Shown: positions 1-7,318 of the stretch, in pieces
How positions within the stretch are numbered: position 1 is the first letter of the stretch
Layout: the number at the start of each line of letters is the position of its first letter
Source of the DNA: Candidatus Thorarchaeota archaeon
GTDB taxonomy: Archaea > Asgardarchaeota > Thorarchaeia > Thorarchaeales > Thorarchaeaceae
Reading direction: 5' to 3'
NCBI GenBank assembly: GCA_016839445.1
Contig: JAEOUG010000049.1
Coordinates: 1-42,278 of the forward strand
DNA: 42,278 nt
The notes under the pieces: generated by a model
Database searches by the model: none
Seen by the model: the letters and a program-made list of their open reading frames with translations, nothing else
What the model was told of the DNA's origin: nothing
Position numbers and translations under genes: made by a program

Positions 1-494
1 GAATGCTGGACCGCGACATGACGAAGATTATCCTCATTGGCGGCGTTCTGGCCACCTTCGCAACCAGCTTCGTCTACCTGTTTGTCCTCTGGACTGGAAT
101 CTCCTTCATTCCTGGGCTCACGGGGCCAGCTGTTGACTGGGATTTACCCCAATACGCGGCAACACTTCAGCTCGCACGAACTGCGGCATTCGTTACTCTG
201 ATCCTTCATCAGCTGATGTGGCTCTGGAACTGCAGAGACGAATGGAATCCAGTCTGGAGAACCAAGATACGAGAGTCCAGAATCCTTCTCGGCGCCGTAG
301 CATTCTCACTAACTTTGACTATGCTAGTGGTCTACTCGCCTCTGTCAATTGCCTTTGGCACACTCCCTCTGCCACCGATACTCTGGATCCTCATCGTGGG
401 CCTCTGTCTACCGGGCTTCCTTGCACCAGTATATCGCTTGCTCGACCACTCCTCACAGTGGAAGAGCAGAGAGCACATGCGCGCAACGAAGTGA
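1..494 (+). CDS. P-type cation-transporting ATPase, C-terminal transmembrane end (5' truncated by window)
   Basis: Only the last ~163 residues are inside the window; the frame is open to the left edge, so the ATG at position 3 is probably internal. Four hydrophobic segments are visible. Residues ~57-140 match the C-terminal membrane domain of Ca2+/H+-type P-type ATPases (Cation_ATPase_C): the ART-AFVTL-HQL-NCR pattern, then LLGAVAFSL and a FGTLPLP loop before the last helix. The family pumps cations across the membrane by phosphorylating an aspartate. That Asp and the nucleotide-binding domains would lie upstream and cannot be checked. The gene converges on the radical SAM gene with 12 bases between the stops. 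The family call rests on recognising the pattern; the ion is unknown. Confidence 0.8.
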   Translation, partial: MLDRDMTKIILIGGVLATFATSFVYLFVLWTGISFIPGLTGPAVDWDLPQYAATLQLARTAAFVTLILHQLMWLWNCRDEWNPVWRTKIRESRILLGAVAFSLTLTMLVVYSPLSIAFGTLPLPPILWILIVGLCLPGFLAPVYRLLDHSSQWKSREHMRATK

Positions 495-506
495 GAATCC
501 ATCGTG

Positions 507-1454
507 CTACCTGAAGTCTCCAAGCTTCCTAGCGTAGAATGTGTGTCCACCATATTCCAGCTCAACCATCTTCCCCTCGTCCAAGAGTCCGGCCACTGTG
601 CTCCAATCGGCCTTGTTCCTGGTCAGGAGCCGAGAGACTGCATCCCTTCTCATAGGGTGTACCGAGGTAATGCTGAGAAGGTCGTGAACTGTATCTCCGG
701 TAGAGGCGAAAGCATCTCCCTCATACCCGATCAGATACTCCACTCTGTCGTGCCCCAGACCTGCAGCAACGGTTTGGAATGCTCTGTTCAGGAGGTGCTC
801 GCTTGCAGGCCGAACCCAATCTTCACAAGGAGGCCTAGTTGGCACAGAGATGTACGCTCGCGTGGGAGAGACTTCGGACAGATATTCGGCGAGTGGTTCC
901 AGCTCCCCCTCGTAGTCGATGTCGCCAATCAGCATTGTCTCAGTGATGATATCACCCGAGAACTCCTCGGCGAACCGGCGTATTCCTTCGAGAATGCGTT
1001 TGCTGTTGAGTGATCTATGAGGACGGTTCAGTCGTTTCCAGACTCGTTCTGAGACTGCATCAACCTTCAAGGACACAAGGTCAGCGTCGAGAAGAGCGTC
1101 CCTCACTTCATTGTCCCAGATCAGTGACGCATTAGAGATGACTGCAATCCGGATGCCCAACTCGCGAAGAAGCGAAATCTCTCGCTTCAGATTCACGTCG
1201 AGAGTAGGTTCACCGTCCGGCACGAAGGTCAGATAGTCCACCAAGGGGTCTTCTACCGCAAGTGATTCCAGCTGTCTCTTTGCTGCATGGAAGATGTCCT
1301 CTGGACTGTAGAACGAGGTGCGTTCAGCCGTCAGGGTGTGGGTTGGTCCCAGCTGACAGTAGACACACGAGTACGAGCAGCTCTTGGCGGGTATGTTGTT
1401 GATACCGAGGCTCCTCCCTAGACGCCTTGACGGAACAGGTCCAAATACGACCAT
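507..1454 (-). CDS. Radical SAM protein (COG0731-like)
   Basis: The 315-residue protein begins with the FGPVPSRRLG...GINNIP signature of a widespread radical SAM family. The 4Fe-4S/SAM motif CxxxCxxC follows at Cys26, Cys30 and Cys33 (CSYSCVYC). A GEPTLD segment (~residues 81-86) is the usual SAM-amino-group strand. The last ~70 residues look like a small winged-helix-type tail. Members are annotated only as Fe-S oxidoreductases related to the TYW1/wyosine-type group; the substrate is unknown. The ATG start lies just ahead of the signature. It is downstream of the Eis-like gene on the same strand; the 93-base gap holds an A/T-rich TATA candidate (~1503-1512), so it may have its own promoter. 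Confidence 0.85.
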   Translation of the reverse strand: MVVFGPVPSRRLGRSLGINNIPAKSCSYSCVYCQLGPTHTLTAERTSFYSPEDIFHAAKRQLESLAVEDPLVDYLTFVPDGEPTLDVNLKREISLLRELGIRIAVISNASLIWDNEVRDALLDADLVSLKVDAVSERVWKRLNRPHRSLNSKRILEGIRRFAEEFSGDIITETMLIGDIDYEGELEPLAEYLSEVSPTRAYISVPTRPPCEDWVRPASEHLLNRAFQTVAAGLGHDRVEYLIGYEGDAFASTGDTVHDLLSITSVHPMRRDAVSRLLTRNKADWSTVAGLLDEGKMVELEYGGHTFYARKLGDFR

Positions 1455-1547
1455 GATAAGACCAGATGCTTGCTGTTGTTCTACGATGACTTCGAGGGGC
1501 TTCCATTAATATCCACCGATGGCAGGAAGACTGGTGTTGCCAGTCCA

Positions 1548-2753
1548 CTACCATCTGGGGTAGGACACGAAGGAGTCGGCGGGGAAAATGCATTCGATCT
1601 TGCTGGCCGTTTCGCTCGTGCATGGTATGATTCCGTACTTCTGAAGCTGCATTGGAGAGTAAAGCCCGCCGGCAAGTAACGACAACTGGAAGGGTGTGAG
1701 GGTAACTTCTGGTTTGGAGGCCCTTCCGAGTGATTCCAGCAAGAGCGTACCGTCAGAAAGCTCCAATGCATAGTCCCCCTCGTTCCAAGGACACTCGGGA
1801 TCTTTGACCCTGATGGAAAGAGCGGCCTCAACGTCGTTTCGAAACTCGATCGCATTGCAGTAGCCCGCGAAGTTTACGATTCTCAGCATCATTGACCCAG
1901 CATTCTCAATCTTGACTTTCTTGACGTTGCTAACATAATGGCGGAGAGGAATGCCGCCATCTATGGTCCACGAAACGTAATCACAGTCACTCGTCTCTGC
2001 CACTACAAGATTGATGATTGAAGTCAGGTCTTTCTCATCTGTGAAGTAGGTGTTCGTGACCTTCGCCTTTCGCTCGTTGTCAACCACTATTCGTGCACAG
2101 GCAACTGGTTGACCACCGGACTCGAGAATGTAGAAGCCTCCGGACTCGATCATGTTAGCGAAGAAGAGAGGCCAAGTGAAGACCCTAGACCCATAGCGGC
2201 CCATCGATTTCTCTATCTCGGATATCTCCTTGGATTCATCAGAGTCCTCAACGAGGCTTGATGTCACCTTGCCCGCGGCTACTGTTTCTCGGAGCATGCC
2301 CGGAAGGAAGTCAATCTTGATTCGGTCCTCGGCAGGTGCATAACCCAGGCGCTCGTATGCTATCTGAGCTCCTTGATACGCCGAGGGATCCAGTATGGCA
2401 GCCACAATCCCCATTTCGTTCATCTTCTGGAACGCCGCCTCCTGCATCCCTCTCAACGCACCCTTCCTTCGGTGGCGAGCATCAGTTGCCACCGCACAGA
2501 CTCCCGCGAAACGGATGGCCTTGCCACGTATCACATTCATGCAATCATTCACATGGAAGGCAAGATCGCCAATCACATCGGAGCCCGCGAGTGCGACGAA
2601 GGCATACTCGCCGTACTCAGGCTTGTTCCAGTAGTTCGTGTAGTATTCAAGCCATTCTTCTTCAAAGGAACCAATGGCCTTGAACTCCCTTGTAAGAAGT
2701 GAGGTGACCTGCTTGCGGTCGTCCTCTCGAGCTTCTCTAATCTCGTAGGTCAT
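1548..2753 (-). CDS. Eis-like GNAT N-acetyltransferase with C-terminal SCP2-type domain
   Basis: About 401 residues in the Eis arrangement: an N-terminal GNAT domain (RHRRKGALRGMQ is the acetyl-CoA pyrophosphate loop; IAYERLGYAPA carries the Tyr position used as general acid), a second degenerate GNAT-like middle domain, and a C-terminal sterol-carrier-like domain ending in FVSYPRW. In mycobacterial Eis the C-terminal carboxylate is part of the active site, so the intact hydrophobic terminus is consistent with activity. Known members acetylate amines such as aminoglycosides or lysines; the substrate here is unknown. The open frame extends to an ATG at 2789, but AAGGAGATG sits six bases before the ATG at 2753, which I prefer. 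It is divergent from another GNAT gene. Confidence 0.85.
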   Translation of the reverse strand: MTYEIREAREDDRKQVTSLLTREFKAIGSFEEEWLEYYTNYWNKPEYGEYAFVALAGSDVIGDLAFHVNDCMNVIRGKAIRFAGVCAVATDARHRRKGALRGMQEAAFQKMNEMGIVAAILDPSAYQGAQIAYERLGYAPAEDRIKIDFLPGMLRETVAAGKVTSSLVEDSDESKEISEIEKSMGRYGSRVFTWPLFFANMIESGGFYILESGGQPVACARIVVDNERKAKVTNTYFTDEKDLTSIINLVVAETSDCDYVSWTIDGGIPLRHYVSNVKKVKIENAGSMMLRIVNFAGYCNAIEFRNDVEAALSIRVKDPECPWNEGDYALELSDGTLLLESLGRASKPEVTLTPFQLSLLAGGLYSPMQLQKYGIIPCTSETASKIECIFPADSFVSYPRW

Positions 2754-2851
2754 CTTCATCTCCTTCACAGAATGCTGGTTCGGAGTCATGAATCACAGGC
2801 CTATTTGAATGTAGCTTATGAAGCCTTTTTTTAGACGATTAAGCATTATGA

Positions 2852-2876
2852 GGTTTTATTTGCCTTATTTAAAACC
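2852..2876 (+). promoter_or_regulatory. Inverted repeat over the promoter between two GNAT genes
   Basis: A perfect 7-bp inverted repeat GGTTTTA (2852-2858) / TAAAACC (2870-2876) flanks the TATA-like stretch of the rightward GNAT gene, with a second AAAACC three bases further on. It is a candidate operator between two divergent acetyltransferase genes. Confidence 0.4.
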
Positions 2877-2906
2877 ATCAAAACCTATATTTCACGGCAC
2901 TTAAAT

Positions 2907-3815
2907 ATGGTTGCGGAAAGAGGGGCAGATATATCGACCCCGATGGTCTGGCCGCATGTGAAGAGCATGAAAGTGATTAGAAGCACTGATGCAGAACTCG
3001 AACCCTACAAGGAAACACTTGCTCCTTATGTGGGAGGATACAACGCAAGAGGAGTGGCCTACTGGGTCTTCATTGAAGAGGGAACCGTCGTAGGACTGAC
3101 GATCGTTGACAAGGAACCGGTAAGGTTGCTTGAGCCCGTTGGCACCATGATGTCACTAGTCCTCGTGATTGACTACGACCAGCCAATCGACATACTGAAG
3201 GATCTGGCTGAAGGTGCGCTGGAAATAGCGCGCGACCAAGGGGCCGCTTACTCATTTGTGGATGTACCTGCCCAGCATAACGCCTTCGTTGAAACTCTGT
3301 GTTCACTTGGCTACAAGCAAGTGTCCCACAGTCTGAGAATGGAGCGAAACACAGCCGAACGGGTCCAAGGTGTCGTTTCGCTGGACTTTGAAAAGGTTCG
3401 GCGCGAAGACGTACTCAGGTTCCTTGACAATATGACGACGTTCATGTCAGGGTCTGGCGACAACATGCTCGATGCAGTGACACCAAATGTCAAGGGCCTT
3501 CCAGAGGAATTCCTTGACCACTGGTACGCAGGCGAGATCCTCCTGAACGTGTTCCAGGATGAAGAACACGTCGGGATTCTCAACCTCAGCTTGGGGAAGT
3601 ACTTGAACATAGCAAATCTGGGAGTTGCACCAGCACACAGAGCAAAGGGCTTCGGCAGACAAGTGATGGTATATGCGGTCAACACTCTCATAGACCAAGG
3701 CGAGACGAGGCAGGCTCTGAGAGTCCATGCAGAGAACAGCCGAGCGATTCACCTCTATGAGTCAATAGGATTTGAGCGTCGCAATAGCTATAGGGCACTT
3801 ATCTGGAGGGAGTGA
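2907..3815 (+). CDS. GNAT-family N-acetyltransferase
   Basis: A 302-residue protein whose C-terminal half (~residues 155-300) is a clear GNAT domain. It has the beta4/alpha3 segment NLGVAPAHRAKGFGRQVM with the R-x-x-G-x-G acetyl-CoA loop, then NSRAIHLYESIGFE, typical of the last helix and strand. The N-terminal half resembles a second, degenerate GNAT unit without that loop. A TATA-like TTATTTAAA centred near 2869 would put transcription start a few bases before the ATG at 2907, so a nearly leaderless message is plausible; ATGs at 2943 and 2967 are alternatives. Substrate unknown. The LCM-type methyltransferase follows 52 bases downstream and may be co-transcribed. Confidence 0.8.
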   Translation: MVAERGADISTPMVWPHVKSMKVIRSTDAELEPYKETLAPYVGGYNARGVAYWVFIEEGTVVGLTIVDKEPVRLLEPVGTMMSLVLVIDYDQPIDILKDLAEGALEIARDQGAAYSFVDVPAQHNAFVETLCSLGYKQVSHSLRMERNTAERVQGVVSLDFEKVRREDVLRFLDNMTTFMSGSGDNMLDAVTPNVKGLPEEFLDHWYAGEILLNVFQDEEHVGILNLSLGKYLNIANLGVAPAHRAKGFGRQVMVYAVNTLIDQGETRQALRVHAENSRAIHLYESIGFERRNSYRALIWRE

Positions 3816-3867
3816 CACTTAGAGGTGGGACTTCTAGCACCTTCCTGAGAAACGGAGTGTACAACTA

Positions 3868-4653
3868 GTGAACGACGATCATAGTCCAGAGGATGCCATC
3901 CCATTCACAGCAAGGCTCATCGCTCATCACCGGGCCATGGAAACCCAACGTGAGAATCCCCTCATCGTGGATCCACTCGCGGAGAGACTGGCAGGCGACC
4001 TCTCTGGCCAGCTACGAGGGCACTCTGCGTCAAGAGGCGACTACTCCATTGTCCGCGCGCATTTCGTGGAGAATAGGATTCTCGGGCCGTGGTGCGAAGC
4101 AAGGGATGTTTCCCAGATAGTGATCCCGGGAGCCGGACTGGACACACGGGCCTTCAGATTCGAACCTCTCATGCGTGGCCACCACACTGTCTTTGAACTG
4201 GACCTCTCGGACGTCATTGAATACAAGGAGAGAATCCTGGAAGACGAGACGCCCGTATGTCATCTTGCTCGAGTGATTGCCGACTTGGAGGATCGCGACT
4301 GGGTGGAATCTCTCGTGTCAGCAGGCTTCTCCGAGGAGATTCCGACGCTCTGGATTCTGGAAGGTCTCTCCTACTATCTTGAACAGGATACAGTCAAATC
4401 ACTGCTGAAGGCTATGTCTTCATCCAGCGTCATGGGCAGCGAGATATTCGCTGATGTCTGCGTGCCCATTCTTGCAGAGGTTAGATTCGGAGCCTTCCTG
4501 AGGCATTTCAAATGGGGCATCGAGAAGCCAGAAGTCCCGGCCTTCTTTCGTGAGGGAGGTTGGGAGGTTTCGTGTGACTATGCGGACGACCATGATCAGG
4601 GCAGGGATGTCGGCCAGAGAGGTCTGATGTTCGCATTTGGAGAGAGGGCTTAG
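3868..4653 (+). CDS. SAM-dependent methyltransferase of the LCM/TIGR00027 type
   Basis: 261 residues with a GTG start. The N-terminus FTARLIAHHRAMETQ followed by NPLIVDPLAERLAG is the hallmark of the LCM-like O-methyltransferase family. The SAM-binding loop is VIPGAGLDTRAFRF (~residues 87-100), with an acidic motif FELDLSDVIEYK after it. The catalytic fold is a class I Rossmann methyltransferase. Relatives methylate carboxyl or hydroxyl groups on small molecules, and the eukaryotic branch methylates PP2A. The substrate cannot be told from sequence. It follows the GNAT gene on the same strand, so the two could act on the same compound (inference). Confidence 0.85.
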   Translation: MNDDHSPEDAIPFTARLIAHHRAMETQRENPLIVDPLAERLAGDLSGQLRGHSASRGDYSIVRAHFVENRILGPWCEARDVSQIVIPGAGLDTRAFRFEPLMRGHHTVFELDLSDVIEYKERILEDETPVCHLARVIADLEDRDWVESLVSAGFSEEIPTLWILEGLSYYLEQDTVKSLLKAMSSSSVMGSEIFADVCVPILAEVRFGAFLRHFKWGIEKPEVPAFFREGGWEVSCDYADDHDQGRDVGQRGLMFAFGERA

Positions 4654-4677
4654 CAAGGTGCTAGGTCTCTACCGAGT

Positions 4678-5307
4678 CTATCCATCAGCAGGTGTCTCGA
4701 GCTGTTTCATCTTCTTCAGAATGGCATAGCCTTGAACAGCGGACCAGAGGATTAGGCTGTAGACAGCAAGCTTCTGCATCAATGCGGTGCCTATGAAGAA
4801 TATATGCCCAAAGACGACCACGGCAACAGCGAAGCCAACCAGTGAGTAGAGGTTGCTGTACTCCTTGTTCATGAGAATTGCGAGGGAGTAGACGATGATG
4901 GCAAATGTGTAGAGGAGGAAGAAGCTGATCGTGGTCAGGATGTGCTCTCGGAGGAAGACATCGGCGGCGAAGAGAGCCAGCGCCGAGAGATTGGGAGCAG
5001 CAGTCAAACCTAGAATCGACCCGAGAAGTGATGTATACCGCAGAGAATTGCTGCTGGTGAACTCCATTCTGATGGAGAGCCAGAACGGAACCGAGCAGAC
5101 TGCCGCGGCAGTACAAGCGAATGAGAACAAGACGTAGCCCAAGAGATTGGAGTAGGGACCAACCTCAATCAATCCCAGTTCACTGAAGTAGTTCCCGAAG
5201 AACGAGTATCCTCCGGGATAGACCATCATGTTCACGAAGGAGGTAATGACAAACATCAGTCCACCCAGGATTCCGCACTGAGCACCAATCTTCTTTGTTG
5301 ACAATCG
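4678..5307 (-). CDS. DUF998-like six-helix membrane protein
   Basis: About 209 residues with six predicted membrane helices and short loops. The N-terminal layout (GAQCGILGGLMFV, then NYFSELGL between the first two helices) fits the DUF998 family of integral membrane proteins, whose function is unknown. The open frame begins at a GTG at 5322. However, GGAGG lies eight bases upstream of a TTG at 5307, placing the first residue just before STKKIGAQ, so I prefer that start. A TATA-like TTATAG near 5369-5376 lies about 60 bases upstream. The gene converges on the methyltransferase gene. Family assignment is by pattern only. Confidence 0.65.
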   Translation of the reverse strand, partial: RLSTKKIGAQCGILGGLMFVITSFVNMMVYPGGYSFFGNYFSELGLIEVGPYSNLLGYVLFSFACTAAAVCSVPFWLSIRMEFTSSNSLRYTSLLGSILGLTAAPNLSALALFAADVFLREHILTTISFFLLYTFAIIVYSLAILMNKEYSNLYSLVGFAVAVVVFGHIFFIGTALMQKLAVYSLILWSAVQGYAILKKMKQLETPADG

Positions 5308-5393
5308 CTTCTCCTCCTTCACTTCACACCGACTCTCATGGTCTGCTCAGAGCCTAATGCAAGAACCGGCCTATAACCGCAGCGGTCTGCGTT

Positions 5394-7253
5394 TCAGTCT
5401 GGGCGTCGCCTCAACGTACGCCGTTCCGCGAGGAAGTAGAGCAGAATGGTGACAGAAGCTGAAGGAAGCATCGCGGAAATCACCAAGACCCAGTAGTACT
5501 CATCTTGGTTGGATGTCGTTGTCGAGCTGGAACTGGTAGTAGTTGTACTCGTTCCATCATCAATGAGACGATAATAGAAGAGCGGGTTGGTAACGATGGT
5601 GTACGTGTGAGAACCGGAATCGTACTCGTCGAAGAGATATGGTCCGCTTGTCACAAGAGGCGCTTCCTCGTCGAAGACGGGGTTCCAATTGAGGGCACCC
5701 TCAACGCCGAGTCCGTTCACCTTGTTGAAGATGTGACATGGAATCACATACCTGAAGGCGAAGTCGTAGAACCCCCAGAACGATTCCGTCGACAGCTCTA
5801 CTACAACCCGATGGGATGTGGGAGCCCACACACCATAGAGCTCGGAAGGAAGAGGCTGGAGTATCGTTAGGTTGCTCTCAAGAAGGAAGCCAAAAGTGAA
5901 AGCCACGTCGAAGGCCGTCAAGCGTGTCCCGTCACTCCAAGTGGCATTCTCAACCATGTCTACGGTGAATCGCGCGTGGCCTGCTGGGACTGCCGGATTA
6001 TCCGCGTGGGTCTCCACCAAGAGTGACGAGGCAAGATCCCTAATCACTTCTCCACTGGGACCAAAATCATACAGAGAGGAGTAGAGCTCATCGAAGAGGT
6101 AGTACGGTGTGCTGCTCGAGGCAATGCTGAAGAGGTTCAGAGATGCGGGCTCTCGTGCCATGGCGACATTAACATCCCCCGGGTAGATTGGCTTGGAGGG
6201 GTAGATGTTACGCATCGTCCATGGACCGCAAGTATATCTGAAGACGTCTGCGATGTGCCCCGCGAATGCATCGTTCCGATAGGCCTGCAGAAGGACGTTT
6301 TCATAGAGCACGACACGTGGGACATTCTCATGAATCACTCTCTGCATATTCGATGCTGCCTCAAAGATGTCCTCGTAAGTCTGACCTGTGAGCAGCTGGT
6401 CCCTCCATTCGTCGAATGATTCATTGGCGAAGTTCGCAAGATTCATGCCATAGACACCTAGATTGCCGGACCAGAACTCGTCAGCAAGCCAGCGGACATC
6501 ATTCCTATCGAAACTCAGGGCATAGAAGATGACATCGAAGTCCTCATGGTTTGCTGCACGATTGTAGTAGTCCCAGAACCCGGAGTTTCGTATGTCAGGC
6601 TCTACATGAATGGACTCAAGTGCGTCTATCCAGAAGCTTCCCAGCATCCACGAGAATCCAGTCCCGGTGTATTCCACGGTTATGCTGAAAGGTGACCCGT
6701 CGGGTGCAAGTCTGTATCCTGATTCGGGGTCAATGGCAAAACCCAGGTCATCAAGAATTCTGTTTCCGATGTCCGGCTCTGCATTGTAGTAGTGCCCTGC
6801 AAGGTCATCTTCAATGCACCAACTCATGGGGAGAGGCACCACTGAGTCATGGGGCATCGAGTATCCATCGAACACCTCCTCCGAAAGGGCAACCTTGTCT
6901 AAAGCGTAGGCGAAGGCCTTTCTGAGTCCGGTGATGTTGAGAGGGTACTTCGCGCAGTTGAATGTGAACATGCCGTATCCGTTTCTTGCAGACTGGTTCA
7001 CCGTAATATCAGGGTCCGAGCTCAACACTGGATAGTGGACAGGATCAAAGAACTCGTAATCCATGTCTATCAGGCCATCCAGAAGAGATTGCACACGTTG
7101 ATCCTGATTGGCCAGAGCCTTGAACTCGATCGAGTCCACATGCGGGCCCGACTTCAGGTCGGACTCAGAGTATGCAATGTCCGCACCCTTGACTGCAGGA
7201 AGAAGAAAGACCACAAGAATGGCTGTAGCTGCAGCTCTTTGAGCGAATCTCAC
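5394..7253 (-). CDS. Family-5 solute-binding protein, circularly permuted and membrane anchored (paralogue 1)
   Basis: 619 residues with a GTG start. A signal peptide (1-23) is followed by blocks normally found in the second half of OppA/DppA-type proteins: VDSIEFK...LLDGLIDM (~39-64), then GLRKAFAYALDK (~109-120) and MQRVIHENVPRVVLY (~303-317). Only then come blocks normally at the N-terminus: VNVAMAREPASLNLF (~361-375), ENATWSDGTRLTAFDVAFTF (~435-454) and SGPYLFDEYDSG...TNPLFYY (~536-561). A Thr/Ser linker (~568-583), one helix (~587-607) and a basic tail follow. Each block occurs once, so this is a rearranged order and not a fusion of two proteins. It probably binds peptides or oligosaccharides outside the cell. 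No permease or ATPase gene lies next to it. It is a tandem paralogue of the next gene upstream. Confidence 0.85.
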   Translation of the reverse strand: MRFAQRAAATAILVVFLLPAVKGADIAYSESDLKSGPHVDSIEFKALANQDQRVQSLLDGLIDMDYEFFDPVHYPVLSSDPDITVNQSARNGYGMFTFNCAKYPLNITGLRKAFAYALDKVALSEEVFDGYSMPHDSVVPLPMSWCIEDDLAGHYYNAEPDIGNRILDDLGFAIDPESGYRLAPDGSPFSITVEYTGTGFSWMLGSFWIDALESIHVEPDIRNSGFWDYYNRAANHEDFDVIFYALSFDRNDVRWLADEFWSGNLGVYGMNLANFANESFDEWRDQLLTGQTYEDIFEAASNMQRVIHENVPRVVLYENVLLQAYRNDAFAGHIADVFRYTCGPWTMRNIYPSKPIYPGDVNVAMAREPASLNLFSIASSSTPYYLFDELYSSLYDFGPSGEVIRDLASSLLVETHADNPAVPAGHARFTVDMVENATWSDGTRLTAFDVAFTFGFLLESNLTILQPLPSELYGVWAPTSHRVVVELSTESFWGFYDFAFRYVIPCHIFNKVNGLGVEGALNWNPVFDEEAPLVTSGPYLFDEYDSGSHTYTIVTNPLFYYRLIDDGTSTTTTSSSSTTTSNQDEYYWVLVISAMLPSASVTILLYFLAERRTLRRRPD

Positions 7254-7318
7254 CCTACTAACCAGATAGCATCACGGAACGATGTCCCATAATTCTTTCG
7301 CTTGACGCCGGGACCAAT

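Noticed and set aside
504..1013. 169-codon open frame on the plus strand opposite the radical SAM gene
   Set aside because: It is antisense to a gene with clear family motifs; its translation has no recognisable domain and is Cys/Pro/Arg-rich, as shadow frames tend to be.
1529..1545. GACTGG-tgttg-CCAGTC hairpin just after the Eis-like gene
   Set aside because: Only six base pairs and no T-tract follows on the minus strand, so I do not call it a terminator.
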